Origin: Sphingomonas ginsenosidivorax
GTDB lineage: Bacteria > Pseudomonadota > Alphaproteobacteria > Sphingomonadales > Sphingomonadaceae
Reading direction: 5' to 3'
Length of the DNA: 64,000 bases
NCBI RefSeq assembly: GCF_007995065.1
Contig: NZ_VOQR01000001.1
Location: 313,001 to 377,000, forward strand
Both the position numbers and the translations under genes were made by a program. Below the pieces are notes generated by a model that saw only the letters and a program-made list of their open reading frames with translations, was not told the DNA's origin and did no database searches. Positions 30,897 through 40,203 of this stretch are shown here, piece by piece (position 1 is the first letter of the stretch; the number at the start of each line of letters is the position of its first letter).

Positions 30897-31778
30897 TCAG
30901 TACAGGCCTTGTATGTTCGCGATGCGGCAAGCGTCGGAAAGTGCTTCCCGATAGTTCGTGGCTGCGGGCATTCTCGCAGCCTCGAGCGCGAAAAGGCGCT
31001 GATGTGGCCCAAATCGCAGCCGGCTTACGACACCGGCCCATGCGTCCAACACGCTACCCAGGTCCAGCGCCACGCCCCCCAACGACTTGATCCGCTGACA
31101 GTAAATTTTGCCCAAAATGCCCGCACCTACCAAGAAGAGTTGTCCGGGATAGGCCACCGAAAGGGTATCCATCACGCGATTGAAGCCATCCGGCCAATGC
31201 GGTTCGGTCACCTCGCCGGGATACTGGGTCTCCCCCCGCACGAACCACGATCGAACCTCATCGACGCCGAAGGTTTCCTGAATCGGTATTGCAAGATCGC
31301 GACAACCTACGAGCCCGACTACCGGGCGGTTTCGCAGTATTGGCGCCATCGCACCTGAAAGTTGCAGGTACCAATGAAGATTTGCGTCGACTAGCATTTG
31401 CTCTGGGCGAGGCCACTGCCACTTGCTCAGTGCACTAAAGACACGACGATAGCGTTCGTGCGCCCCGAACTGGAACGCGCTTGGCAGGCCCAGAATATCA
31501 GCTTGTTCGCAAGCCGACCGCAGTCCGTGCGAGATACGGTCAACGTCAGCTTGCCCGACCTGCTGATCTCCACACCAAATTCTTTGACTGTGGGCTACTT
31601 CGCTCTCATCAGCTAGCGGATCGTCCATAACAGTACCTTCGCTGTCACCGAGCCGTATCGCGGAGAATGCCCGTCCCGAACCGAGATGGTCGAGGATCTG
31701 ACTGATCACCGCCTCGATCGGGGCCCGGTCCTGCAGCCACCACCGTGGTACGTCTTCAATGGCAGCAGGTTCTATCAA
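30897..31778 (-). CDS. Putative GT-D-fold glycosyltransferase-like protein
   Basis: A 293-residue cytoplasmic protein. SAIRLGDSEGTVM resembles the R-x-G-D-x-E sugar-nucleotide motif of GT-D-fold transferases, and the C-terminal LVGAGILGKIYCQRIKSLGG followed by ALDLGSVLDAWAG is also typical of that group. These families act in surface glycan or protein glycosylation. The start is a TTG at 31778, with no ATG in frame nearby, so the true N terminus is uncertain. By eye the DNA is less GC-rich than the chromosome and it stands alone in the island, suggesting a transferred gene. The assignment rests on motif resemblance only. Confidence 0.6.
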   Translation of the reverse strand: MIEPAAIEDVPRWWLQDRAPIEAVISQILDHLGSGRAFSAIRLGDSEGTVMDDPLADESEVAHSQRIWCGDQQVGQADVDRISHGLRSACEQADILGLPSAFQFGAHERYRRVFSALSKWQWPRPEQMLVDANLHWYLQLSGAMAPILRNRPVVGLVGCRDLAIPIQETFGVDEVRSWFVRGETQYPGEVTEPHWPDGFNRVMDTLSVAYPGQLFLVGAGILGKIYCQRIKSLGGVALDLGSVLDAWAGVVSRLRFGPHQRLFALEAARMPAATNYREALSDACRIANIQGLY

Positions 31779-32176
31779 ACATACGCTCCATGTGCGGCGA
31801 TCGGGGCATTCTGGAGCTTCGTTCCGTTCTCATGCAATGTCTAGTTCGACTTAGCGTTGCGTCGTCCAAATCGCTGATGTTCCGAATTCTGACCCTTCCT
31901 CATCCGCCAGAAGCGGTCGACGAGATTTTGCTGCCCCGCCCCAACGAACGTCCGCTTACGCCGATCGCTGTCCGAAAGCAGACAGGCCGCTTCCCACCAA
32001 AATCGGACACAAGCGCTCGATCCGGGGGTGGGCGCCGATACCGGTTAGGGCCTCGCAACTGCGCCAATAATAAGATCAAGGATCCGCTGGCGTTCGGCGT
32101 CGGTCAGGCCGATCAGCACGCGACGCGCGTAGCGCGCTCTGCGCTGACCTGTAGCAGGCGCATCAGACAGACCCTC
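31779..32176. other. Non-coding or degraded region
   Basis: No intact gene. On the minus strand AGGAGG (32178-32173) precedes an ATG at 32163 that gives only 16 codons. A different frame over 32045-32170 reads RRVLIGLTDAERQRILDLI and then stops, so this may be a frameshifted small phage gene next to gpS. Confidence 0.4.
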
Positions 32177-32503
32177 CTATTGGATGCTAGCGATTCGCGA
32201 CGCGCGACCCCCAAAGCCGACCCATGCTTCGTCGGCGTTCGCGCCCGCCTTCAGGCTCTTTGCCATCCGGAGCTTGCGGAACATCTTTTGCTGGCGAAGC
32301 CTGCCCTTCTTCCCGCCGCGATCGGGCTTGGGTCGTCGCGGAGCGAACGCGACGCCTTCCGGGGCGCGCTGGGCAGCGATACGATCCGACTGGCTCTTGC
32401 GGATCTCTCGGCCGATCGAGCGCAGGAGACGCGCGCGCTCGGGCGCGGCGGTGCGCAACAGCAGATCTCGGCATAGCTGCTCGATCGGCGCGAAGTCATT
32501 CAT
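32177..32503 (-). pseudogene. Phage virion morphogenesis (P2 gpS-like), 3'-truncated
   Basis: 108 residues. The normal start MNDFAPIEQL is present and overlaps the gpR stop by 8 bases. GRLRQQKMFRKLRMAKSLK and DEAWVGFGGRASRIA match the tail-completion S family. The family usually continues after RIAR-x-H-x-Y-G, whereas here it stops at RIASIQ, so the C-terminal third is lost. Confidence 0.75.
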
Positions 32504-32860
32504 CGTGGGTGACGATCTCGATCGCGCTGGCCGGATCTTCGATCAGGCCCGTCCATAGGATCGTGCCTTTGGGGACGCAGGGAAAGACGTCGAGCATGTC
32601 GGGTTCGGGCAGGTTGGTGACCTTCAGGCCATTCGGCAGTTGCTCGACGCGGACCAGCTCGGTGAGGTCAATCGAGATCGTGATGTCGCACGTCTCGGCA
32701 TCGAGCAGTTCCGATTCAAACGTGAACGGTTTGCGGTCGGCCTTCTCGAATAGATCCGACTGGTTGCCCGCGATCCATAAGAGCAGAGGCACCAACAGGT
32801 TGTTGACGCTGCCGGCGAAGTCCTGCACCCAGATTGAAGCCGTGTACCGGGATCGCGCGT
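32496..32860 (-). pseudogene. Phage tail completion protein gpR, 5'-truncated
   Basis: About 115 residues ending IEIVTHDE. VQDFAGSVNNLLVPLLLW and DITISIDLTELVRVEQL match the P2 gpR tail-completion family. The first 40 or so residues are missing and the frame is joined upstream to capsid sequence read out of frame. Stop and gpS start overlap (ATGAATGA), the original phage arrangement. Confidence 0.75.
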
Positions 32861-33165
32861 TGCCGGCGTCAGCGCGCCGCCTGCGATGTGGCGCGACGGC
32901 GCGTAATAGCGGATCTTGTAGAGCCAGCCGTAATTGACGTCCTGCAGCAGCGGGTAGGTCTCGATGTGGGTGGTGTCGGCGCGCGCGACGCCGTTCCAGC
33001 CGATCATGATCCGGTCGCGGCCCTGCTGCTTGGCGATGGTGTCGCGGTAGAGCGTCTGGAACTCGGGCTTGTGCGCCCACATGTCGAGCTTGCCGTACTT
33101 GATCGCGGTGTCGCTGTTGGTCTGCGCGCAGAAATAGCGGCCATCTTCCTCGACCAGCTCTATGG
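32861..33165 (-). pseudogene. P2-family major capsid protein gpN, internal fragment
   Basis: Reads NSDTAIKYGKLDMW, IAKQQGRDRIMIGWNG and LLQDVNYGWLYKIRYYAP, the conserved middle of P2-type capsid proteins. Only about 100 of some 340 residues remain. One end joins a terminase fragment on the other strand and the other joins gpR out of frame, so both borders are deletion scars. Confidence 0.78.
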
Positions 33166-33300
33166 CTATCAGGAGGCATGGTTCGCGGCGCTGTCGTTCC
33201 GCACGCGCATGATCCTGAAGTCGCGCCAGATCGGCGCGACCTACTATTTCGCGTTCGAGGCACTGATCGACGCGATCGAGACGGGCCGGAAGCCACCATG
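33148..33300 (+). pseudogene. P2-type large terminase (gpP) fragment
   Basis: About 50 residues, LYGYQEAWFAALSFRTRM followed by LKSRQIGATYYFAFEALID, match the ATPase N-terminal region of P2-like terminases (the SRQIGAT segment is the Walker-A-like site). No start codon and no nuclease part remain. Confidence 0.7.
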
Positions 33301-33311
33301 GAGATTATCTG

Positions 33312-33775
33312 ATGTCGAAGCGGACAGCCGCCACGCGCCGCATGGCGCGCTCCGAGGCGCGCGACGCGTCGGCCGGCGCGATCGAGGCGACCGCGGCGCC
33401 GTCGTCGTCGGTGCAGGCGTTCAGCTTCGGCGATGCGGAGTCGGTCACTTCCGCAACCTCTTCATTCATGCGCCTGCCGGCAAGGAACACGGCATCAGGG
33501 TCGTGCCGATCGCCGAGGTGGGCGCCAAGGACGAGTTCCTCGGCATCAAGACCGCGACGCAGGCCGACGTCCTGGCCGCGCACCGCGTGCCGCCCCAGCT
33601 GTTCGGGATCGTGCCGGCGCAGGGCTCGGCGTTCGGCAACCCGACCGATGCGACGTCGATGTTCTTCGAGCTGGAGATCCAGCCGCTGCAGGCCGTCTTT
33701 GCCGACGTGAACGCGGCGCTCGGTATCGAGGCGTTCCGCTTTCGGGAACGGATCGCGCCCGCAAAGGGCAAATAG
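33312..33775 (+). pseudogene. P2-type portal protein (gpQ) with internal deletion
   Basis: The N terminus MSKRTAATRRM ... VQAFSFGD is followed at about 33445, in another frame, by the C terminus NLFIHAPAGKEHGIRVVPI, AKDEFLGIK, LAAHRVPPQLFGIVP. Some 200 central residues are missing and the frame is broken, so no functional portal can be made. Confidence 0.78.
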
Positions 33776-33921
33776 GTTTCGCGTCCGGCAGAGCCGGGCG
33801 GGGGATGTCGGGCGGCAACCTAGCAAACCGACGAGGACAAGCTCGCCACGACCATCGGCCACCGGCCGTCCCGCACCCGGCTCGCGCCGGGCGGGATCTC
33901 TACAAGGCGAGATTCTCCAAC

Positions 33922-34080
33922 ATGAACATCCCTAATCCTGTTCGGCCCGTCGCACCCGCGGCAGGCTATATCGGTGGCAAACGCAACCTGGCGTGGCGCC
34001 TGGTCCCCATGATCGTGCGCGTCGACCATGACGGCTATGCCCACCGCAAAAGTTGGATATTTGAGATTATGCAAACATAA
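33922..34080 (+). pseudogene. DNA adenine methylase N-terminal fragment
   Basis: A 52-residue frame starting MNIPNPVRPVAPAAGYIGGK and continuing RNLAWRLVPMI, the N-terminal SAM-binding start of phage Dam-type methylases (GYIGGK replaces the common GGK/GSK). Homology ends after DHDGYA near 34048, where the 3' flank of the RTX gene begins; the rest of the methylase is absent. Confidence 0.65.
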
Positions 34081-37000
34081 AATCATGCGAAGAATCTATC
34101 GCAGCCCCGCTAAAGACACTGGCGGCACTGGAATGGTCGTCGGCATCGATAAAACCGTATTCACTTGCCGAGGCTCCGTTGGAGGCCAATCCGTTGAAGT
34201 TTGCTGTCGTGAACTGGCTGGCGGTCGTATGTTCGAGGGTCAAGAATGTATTGAAGCCGTAGCTGTTGCCAGTCGAGCCGTCGCGGTCGAGCTGGAGCAG
34301 GGTGTCGCTACCCGACTGGACCAATCGCAGGTAGCCAGTGGTGCCGAATGGGTTGGAGCCGTCCCAGTTGACCAGGCTGGAAGTAAGAAAGTTGTCTAAG
34401 TTGAGTACGTCGCCAGCCGGCCCGGCAGCAAAGTCAGCAAAGGTTGTGGCTGAGCTGTAGCCGTAAATGCTGTAGCTGGACCCTAAGGTTACCGTATCCT
34501 GTCCAGCACCAAACGTTACGTGCACGTCACCATAATAATTCTGAGACAGCTCAAGCTTGTCGTTGCCGGTGCCAAGATCTATCGTGGAGCTTCCGTATGC
34601 GATGCTATAGAAAGAAACCTGATCATCATCGGCGCCGGCGTCGATTGTGATGGTCTCGCTGGCATTGGAGTTGCTGGAATAATGCGTAGAGGAGATATAA
34701 TCTTGGCCGGCCCCACCGCGTAGAGTGTCAGAGCCAGCATCGCTATCGTAGAGATAATCATCGCCGTCCCCGCCGTCCAGTATATCGGTACCCTGGCCGC
34801 CATAGAGGGAGTCATTGCCAGCTTCGCCGAACAGGCTGTCGTTGCCGAGTCCGCCCCGGATACTGTCGTTGCCAGAACCGCCGTACACCGTGTCGGCGCC
34901 GCCACCCGCATCCACGCTGTCGGCGCCTGCCAGTGCGTAGATCACGTCGTCGCCCGCCGTACCGGTTAAGGTGTCGGAACCGTTAGTGCCCGTGATCGTC
35001 TGGCCGCTTGCCGAGGCTCCGTTGGGGGCCAAGCCGTTGAAGTTTGCTGCGGTGAACTGGCTGGCTGTCGTATGTTCGAGGGTCAGCAGCGTATTGAAGT
35101 TGTAGCTGTTGCCAGTCGAGCCGTCGCGGTCGAGCTGGAGCAGGGTGTCGCTGCCCGACTGGACCAATCGCAGGTAGCCAGTGGTGCCGAATGGGTTGGA
35201 GCCGTCCCAGTTGACCAGGCTGGAAGTAAGAAAGTTGTCTAAGTTGAGTACGTCGCCAGCCGGCCCGGCAGCAAAATCAGTAAAGGTTGTGGCTGAGCTG
35301 TAGCCGTAAATGCTGTAGCTGGACCCTAAGGTTACCGTATCCTGTCCAGCACCCAACGTTACGTGCACGTCACCATAATAATTCTGAGATAGCTCAAGCT
35401 TGTCGTTGCCGGTGCCAAGATCTATCGTGGAGCTTCCGTATGCGATGCTATAGAAAGAAACCTGATCATCATCGGCGCCGGCGTCGATTGTGATGGTCTC
35501 GCTGGCATTGGAGCTGCTGGAATAATGCGTAGAGGAGATATAATCCTGGCCGGCCCCACCGCGTAGAGTGTCAGAGCCAGCGTCGCTATCGTAGAGATAA
35601 TCATCGCCGTCCCCGCCGTCCAGTATATCGGTACCCTGGCCGCCATAGAGGGAGTCATTGCCAGCTTCGCCGAACAGGCTGTCGTTGCCGAGTCCGCCCC
35701 GGATACTGTCGTTGCCAGAACCGCCGTACACCGTGTCGGCGCCGCCACCCGCATCCACGCTGTCGGCGCCTGCCAGTGCGTAGATCACGTCGTCGCCCGC
35801 CGTACCCGTCAAGGTGTCGGAACCGTTAGTGCCCGTGATCGTCTGGCCGCTTGCCGAGGCTCCGTTGGGGGCCAAGCCGTTGAAGTTTGCTGCGGTGAAC
35901 TGGCTGGCTGTCGTATGTTCGAGGGTCAGCAGCGTATTGAAGTTGTAGCTGTTGCCAGTCGAGCCGTCGCGGTCGAGCTGGAGCAGGGTGTCGCTACCCG
36001 ACTGGACCAATCGCAGGTAGCCAGTGGTGCCGAATGGGTTGGAGCCGTCCCAGTTGACCAGGCTGGAAGTAAGAAAGTTGTCTAAGTTGAGTACGTCGCC
36101 AGCCGGCCCGGCAGCAAAATCAGTAAAGGTTGTGGCTGAGCTGTAGCCGTAAATGCTGTAGCTGGACCCTAAGGTTACCGTATCCTGTCCAGCACCCAAC
36201 GTTACGTGCACATCACCATAATAATTCTGAGACAGCTCAAGCTTGTCGTTGCCGGTGCCAAGATCTATCGTGGAGCTTCCGTATGCGATGCTATAGAAAG
36301 AAACCTGATCATCATCGGCGCCGGCGTCGATTGTGATGGTCTCGCTGGCATTGGAGCTGCTGGAATAATGCGTAGAGGAGATATAATCCTGGCCGGCCCC
36401 ACCGCGTAGAGTGTCAGAGCCAGCGTCGCTATCGTAGAGATAATCATCGCCGTCCCCGCCGTCCAGTATATCGGTACCCTGGCCGCCATAGAGGGAGTCA
36501 TTGCCAGCTTCGCCGAACAGGCTGTCGTTGCCGAGTCCGCCCCGGATACTGTCGTTGCCAGAACCGCCGTACACCGTGTCGGCGCCGCCACCCGCATCCA
36601 CGCTGTCAGCGCCTGCCAGTGCGTCGATCACGTCGTCGCCTGCCGTACCCGTCAAGGTGTCGGAACCGTTAGTGCCCGTGATCGTCGCCGTTGCATGCGC
36701 GTTCAAGGTGTAATTACCGGTCGCGTTATTGATTGCAGAAACAGCAACATAGTACAGGCCAGTTGTGCTTGCGACAAAGCGCGTGCCAGTTCCATCCACT
36801 CCATCGGTCGTCAGCTGGTGTCCCGTCGCATCATAAATCGTCAAGATACCGTTGCCGTTAGATGTGGAGAGACCGAACGTTACCCGGTCGCCTGCTCCAA
36901 GGTTGACCTTGAACCAATCATGGTCACCAGCTTGGTTTATTACTCCGACCGTGTTGAAACCTATAGCGAGATCGTGACTGGTTTGTTCGGTGCCGTACAA

Positions 37001-37744
37001 GCCTGACGCACTGCGCCCCTCATTGGCGCCGTTGCCAATCCAGTGCCATGTTGCGCTTTGCACGTCGAAACCCGCCGCTGATAGGTCAGCGTTACTAAGA
37101 AGGTATGCAACGGGATCAAAGGAAATGGTACGGCCTTCCGATGCTCCGTTCTGCACGAAGTGGCGTGTAGCGGCAGCCGTGTCTGTCCCGAACGCTGCCC
37201 GCAGGTCCGCATAGGATGCAACGTAGCCGAGTGCATCGAATGAAACGCTACGGTGTTCACCGGCGCCGGTTTGTACATAGTGGCGCGTTGCAGCCGCAGT
37301 GTCGTTGCCGAACGCAACCCTGAGATCGCTGTTGCTTGCGAGATAACCGTAAGCGTCGAATGAAACACTCCGGCCTTCAGCGGCGCCGGTTTGAACGAAG
37401 TGGCGCGTTGCAGCCGCGGTGTCGTTGCCAAACGCGACCCTGAGATCGCCGTTGCTTGCGAGATAACTGTAAGCGTCGAACGAAACACTTCGACCTTCGG
37501 CAGCGCCGGTTTGGATGAAATGCCGGGTTGCAGCTGCGATGTCCGTGTTGAACAAGGCGCGAAGGTCACTATAGCTCGCCAAATAGCCGTACACGTCAAA
37601 CGAAATGGATCTACCTTCCGAGAGGCCGGCTTGCGCGTAGTGCAACCGTCCAGCTTGCGCGTCGGAGCCGAAGGCAGCGCGTAGATCCGCGTACGATGCG
37701 ATGTAAGCGAGCGCTTGAGCGTCGCTCCAGGTCGAACTGTCCAT
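34067..37744 (-). CDS. RTX calcium-binding protein with long tandem repeats
   Basis: A 1,225-residue predicted T1SS substrate. The ATG at 37744 (MDSSTWSDAQ) follows GGGGAAG at 7 bases; in-frame codons up to 37999 are unlikely to be used. Six repeats of about 40 residues (Y-x-x-S-x-x-D-L-R-x-A-F-G ... H-x-x-Q-x-G-x-x-E-G-R-S) span about 12-252. A PPC-like domain follows (about 262-350). Then come three copies of a 281-residue unit, each with RTX nonapeptides (GGSGNDSIRGGLGNDSLFG) and a beta-rich part (FADFAAGPAGDVLNLDNFL). The C terminus is SSHDFMFA, like the two RTX proteins of the secretion locus. No signal peptide. It lies between prophage fragments and seems cargo. Function is unknown; adhesion or matrix is plausible. 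Confidence 0.88.
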   Translation of the reverse strand: MDSSTWSDAQALAYIASYADLRAAFGSDAQAGRLHYAQAGLSEGRSISFDVYGYLASYSDLRALFNTDIAAATRHFIQTGAAEGRSVSFDAYSYLASNGDLRVAFGNDTAAATRHFVQTGAAEGRSVSFDAYGYLASNSDLRVAFGNDTAAATRHYVQTGAGEHRSVSFDALGYVASYADLRAAFGTDTAAATRHFVQNGASEGRTISFDPVAYLLSNADLSAAGFDVQSATWHWIGNGANEGRSASGLYGTEQTSHDLAIGFNTVGVINQAGDHDWFKVNLGAGDRVTFGLSTSNGNGILTIYDATGHQLTTDGVDGTGTRFVASTTGLYYVAVSAINNATGNYTLNAHATATITGTNGSDTLTGTAGDDVIDALAGADSVDAGGGADTVYGGSGNDSIRGGLGNDSLFGEAGNDSLYGGQGTDILDGGDGDDYLYDSDAGSDTLRGGAGQDYISSTHYSSSSNASETITIDAGADDDQVSFYSIAYGSSTIDLGTGNDKLELSQNYYGDVHVTLGAGQDTVTLGSSYSIYGYSSATTFTDFAAGPAGDVLNLDNFLTSSLVNWDGSNPFGTTGYLRLVQSGSDTLLQLDRDGSTGNSYNFNTLLTLEHTTASQFTAANFNGLAPNGASASGQTITGTNGSDTLTGTAGDDVIYALAGADSVDAGGGADTVYGGSGNDSIRGGLGNDSLFGEAGNDSLYGGQGTDILDGGDGDDYLYDSDAGSDTLRGGAGQDYISSTHYSSSSNASETITIDAGADDDQVSFYSIAYGSSTIDLGTGNDKLELSQNYYGDVHVTLGAGQDTVTLGSSYSIYGYSSATTFTDFAAGPAGDVLNLDNFLTSSLVNWDGSNPFGTTGYLRLVQSGSDTLLQLDRDGSTGNSYNFNTLLTLEHTTASQFTAANFNGLAPNGASASGQTITGTNGSDTLTGTAGDDVIYALAGADSVDAGGGADTVYGGSGNDSIRGGLGNDSLFGEAGNDSLYGGQGTDILDGGDGDDYLYDSDAGSDTLRGGAGQDYISSTHYSSNSNASETITIDAGADDDQVSFYSIAYGSSTIDLGTGNDKLELSQNYYGDVHVTFGAGQDTVTLGSSYSIYGYSSATTFADFAAGPAGDVLNLDNFLTSSLVNWDGSNPFGTTGYLRLVQSGSDTLLQLDRDGSTGNSYGFNTFLTLEHTTASQFTTANFNGLASNGASASEYGFIDADDHSSAASVFSGAAIDSSHDFMFA
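34165..36685. repeat. Three 843-bp near-identical tandem repeats
   Basis: Coding repeats inside the RTX gene at 34067-37744. Equivalent positions recur at an exact 843-base period (for example 34444, 35287 and 36130). Copies differ by only a few bases each. Such identity suggests recent amplification or gene conversion, and copy number could vary. Confidence 0.93.
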
Positions 37745-38449
37745 TGAATGTCTTCCCCAAAAAACCGACGCGTTCAGCAGATTCTTGGCCGCCGAAAAAT
37801 CGACGCATAACCTATGATCGCCTAGAAATGTCAATGACATATCCCGTACGATCATGCCGCCAAGCAACTTCACAGCCGGCCACTGCCCGTTCGGTTGTTG
37901 CCGTCTCAAGCTGTTCGCACTTTCCGCCAGACGCGTAACGGCAATGGCGGTAGAAGATCGCTGAAACTCAATCGTATGTGGCAGCGGTTTTTGGAACAAA
38001 TTTTCATTTCCAGTGAAGATCGCCCAACGCCAAAGGGAACATATGATTCTAGGGCGGCGGAGCAGCAGCGCATCCGCTCGCTATGCGGCTCGCTTTTGCC
38101 TGGCTCGATCTTGAACCGGACCTCGCGCCCGGAACCTCTGTAGCTATGGCCCCGGGGAGCACGCTTTTCCCCCCGCCTCGCTTGCGGGCTTTTCGTGGCG
38201 CAAAAGGTGCAGTTGGTGACCCAGCCGGATCCGGCCTCGATCCTAAGGTTTGGGGCTTATTAGGAATATCGATCACCGGTGCAGTTCGGTGCAGCAACGA
38301 GTCAAATAGCGCGCGCTTCGTGATTGACACGCATCAGAACCCGCCTGCTCCCCCCAGGGAGCCCCCGTAGCCGCCCAAGCGGCTACGTTCGACAGCGGTC
38401 GCTTGACGCTGTCGGGGTGTGGCTCGGGGCCTTCGGGCTTGGTGAAGCA
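37745..38449. other. Intergenic region upstream of the island RTX gene
   Basis: About 0.7 kb. The first 100 bases include the RTX ribosome site and should hold its promoter. The rest contains only weak open frames. Two hairpins stand near the sheath fragment: GTAGCCGC-CCAA-GCGGCTAC at 38367-38386 and CGACAGCG...CGCTGTCG at 38390-38414; they could act as terminators for the minus-strand phage genes. Confidence 0.5.
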
Positions 38450-38878
38450 TCAAACTGCGTACGTCGTCACCAGCTCGCTTTCGAGACCCGGCGCGCCGAG
38501 GATCCGCGGGTGGAGGTTCAGCTGCGCGGGCGTGGTGAGCAGCGCCTGCATCCCGGTCTTCACGCCCGCTTCGTCGGTGCCGACGATCGCCGCGGTGGTG
38601 TCGGTGGCGTTCGCGCCAGGCGCGACGCGCACGACGACGATCGGCGCGATCACCTGGCCGGCGATGGCACGCAATGCGGCGCGCAGCGTGCCGGTGGCGC
38701 CCGCCTTTGCGATGGCGTCGTCAATGCTCGTGACCCGCACTGCGGTATCGAGCGGGAATGCGCCGACAGCCGCGTCGGGTGCGGTTGCGACCAGCCCGAT
38801 GACGGCGGTGGCAATCGTTGTGATCGCGCGCGACCGGGGCGCGACTTCGGTGATCTGGATCCCGTGCAGGAAACTCAT
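38450..38878 (-). pseudogene. Phage tail sheath (gpFI-like) N-terminal fragment
   Basis: 142 residues beginning MSFLHGIQITEVAPRSRAI and including VIGLVATAPDA, the normal opening of P2-type sheath proteins, which are usually about 390 residues. The reading frame ends after LESELVTTYAV, so the polymerising C-terminal two thirds are lost. It follows gpW by 11 bases. Confidence 0.78.
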
Positions 38879-38889
38879 ATGCGGACCTT

Positions 38890-39252
38890 TCAGGCGAGCG
38901 CCGACAGGGCGCGGATGGTGGACGAAAGCGAGAAGGCGGGCGCTCCGGGGGCGTCGGTGCGCCGGCCGGTGACGGTGATGACGGCCTGATGCGGCTCGGC
39001 ACCGGCGGACAGCGTGACGCGCGAGATGCGCGCGCGCCCTTCCTGGCGCATCAGCGCGAGCGCCGCGGCGGCGAAGATGCGCAGCCGGCCGAGATCGTTG
39101 TTCGGCTGATCGAGCATCTGGGGAACCAGCGCCCCATAGTCGCGCCGGCCGAGGCGCGTACCGAGGGGCGTGCCGAGGATGTCGCCGATCGACTGTGCGA
39201 GGTGATCGGCCCCCGCGATCGGCGCGCCGGTGACGCGGTCCATGCCGATCAT
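38890..39252 (-). CDS. Phage baseplate protein gpW-like (GPW/gp25 family)
   Basis: 120 residues starting MIGMDRVTGAPIAG; SIGDILGTPLGTRLGRRDYG is the characteristic gp25-family motif. The start overlaps the gpV stop (ATGA). The length is normal and no damage is seen. In P2-like tails it joins the baseplate wedge. With capsid, portal and sheath broken it is probably a non-functional remnant unless part of a tailocin, for which too many genes are missing. Confidence 0.85.
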   Translation of the reverse strand: MIGMDRVTGAPIAGADHLAQSIGDILGTPLGTRLGRRDYGALVPQMLDQPNNDLGRLRIFAAAALALMRQEGRARISRVTLSAGAEPHQAVITVTGRRTDAPGAPAFSLSSTIRALSALA

Positions 39253-39803
39253 TGCGGTTTCCCCGACACAGCGCCGCCCGGCTGGACGCCGAGGTGGACG
39301 TGATCCTTCAGGCTCTTGCCGGCGCCGATGACGTCGGTGTCGGCGGTAATCGTGCCCGTCGACCGGATGTCGCCGTCGACGGTCACGTCGCCCTTGAGGG
39401 ACAGCCCGCCATCGGCGTCGATCCGGACAGTCGCGCCGCCGGGAAGGATCGCGGTCAGTGCGTGTGCGACTGGATCGTAGCCGATGCGCGCGCCGTCTTC
39501 GTATTCGATCAGCGTCGAGGCGTCGTTGGCGGGGTGTGGGTACGCGTCGCTCGACAGGCTGCCTATGATGATGCCGCGCGCGGTGTCGGCCTTCGGCGCC
39601 AGTACCGCGACCTGTTCGCCGACCGACGGCGGCGACCAGGTGCGCGTCTTGCCGGCACGGCTGGCAAGCCATGGAATGTCGCCGGTGGTCAGATCGTCGT
39701 TGAAGCGGACGCGCGCGGTGCCCGCGGCTGGGTCGACCGACACGACGACGCCTTCGCGCGCAAGATCGCCGATGAGGTGCTGAATGTCGGCGGGATTGGC
39801 CAT
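39249..39803 (-). CDS. Phage baseplate assembly/spike protein gpV-like
   Basis: 184 residues from MANPADIQHLIGDLAREG. VSVDPAAGTARVRFNDDLTTG and WSPPSVGEQVAVLAP are the OB-fold part of gpV; the C-terminal repeated segments (GGLSLKGDVTVDGDIRSTG) form the spike beta-helix, ending with KDHVHLGV and its metal-binding histidines (H-x-H). Apparently intact, and coupled to gpW. A start four codons upstream is possible. Confidence 0.87.
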   Translation of the reverse strand: MANPADIQHLIGDLAREGVVVSVDPAAGTARVRFNDDLTTGDIPWLASRAGKTRTWSPPSVGEQVAVLAPKADTARGIIIGSLSSDAYPHPANDASTLIEYEDGARIGYDPVAHALTAILPGGATVRIDADGGLSLKGDVTVDGDIRSTGTITADTDVIGAGKSLKDHVHLGVQPGGAVSGKPQ

Positions 39804-40203
39804 GGACGCGACCATGCGCGGGCGCAGCCGAGAGGCGAGGCCTCGCTCTTGTAGAATGGCTTTCTACAAGCGCAGGGAATGCCGAGAGGATTACGAGGAC
39901 GCCCCGCATACGGTCCTGGGTACCGCTGATGGCGCTTTTTGGCCCATGTTCTTCGGCCTGCCAACCATTACGGCGAACTGCTTCTCGATAGGGGGGGGGC
40001 ATGGCAAAACTTGCGACTCGTCCTAGGTAGCCCAGATCGGTAGACCTATTTAAATAAAACCAATGTGACCTCAATCTTACGGTACTCGCAACTGATTATA
40101 CCGAGTCTAGACCGATCATCCGAGCAACTAAGGTACTTGTGCCGGATCATACCTAAACATATGATTTCAATAATTGGCTTAGCGAATCGGTCCGGGGGGC
40201 GTT
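39804..40203. other. Intergenic region with a 9-G tract
   Basis: About 400 bases between gpV and the methyltransferase. It has a run of nine G at 39991-39999 and is markedly AT-rich from 40030 to 40180. No gene can be supported. The promoter of the methyltransferase should lie in the AT-rich part. Confidence 0.45.

Noticed and set aside
38890..39803. Functional tailocin (phage-tail bacteriocin)
   Set aside because: Only W and V look intact; sheath is truncated, and tube, tape measure and J/I genes are not found.
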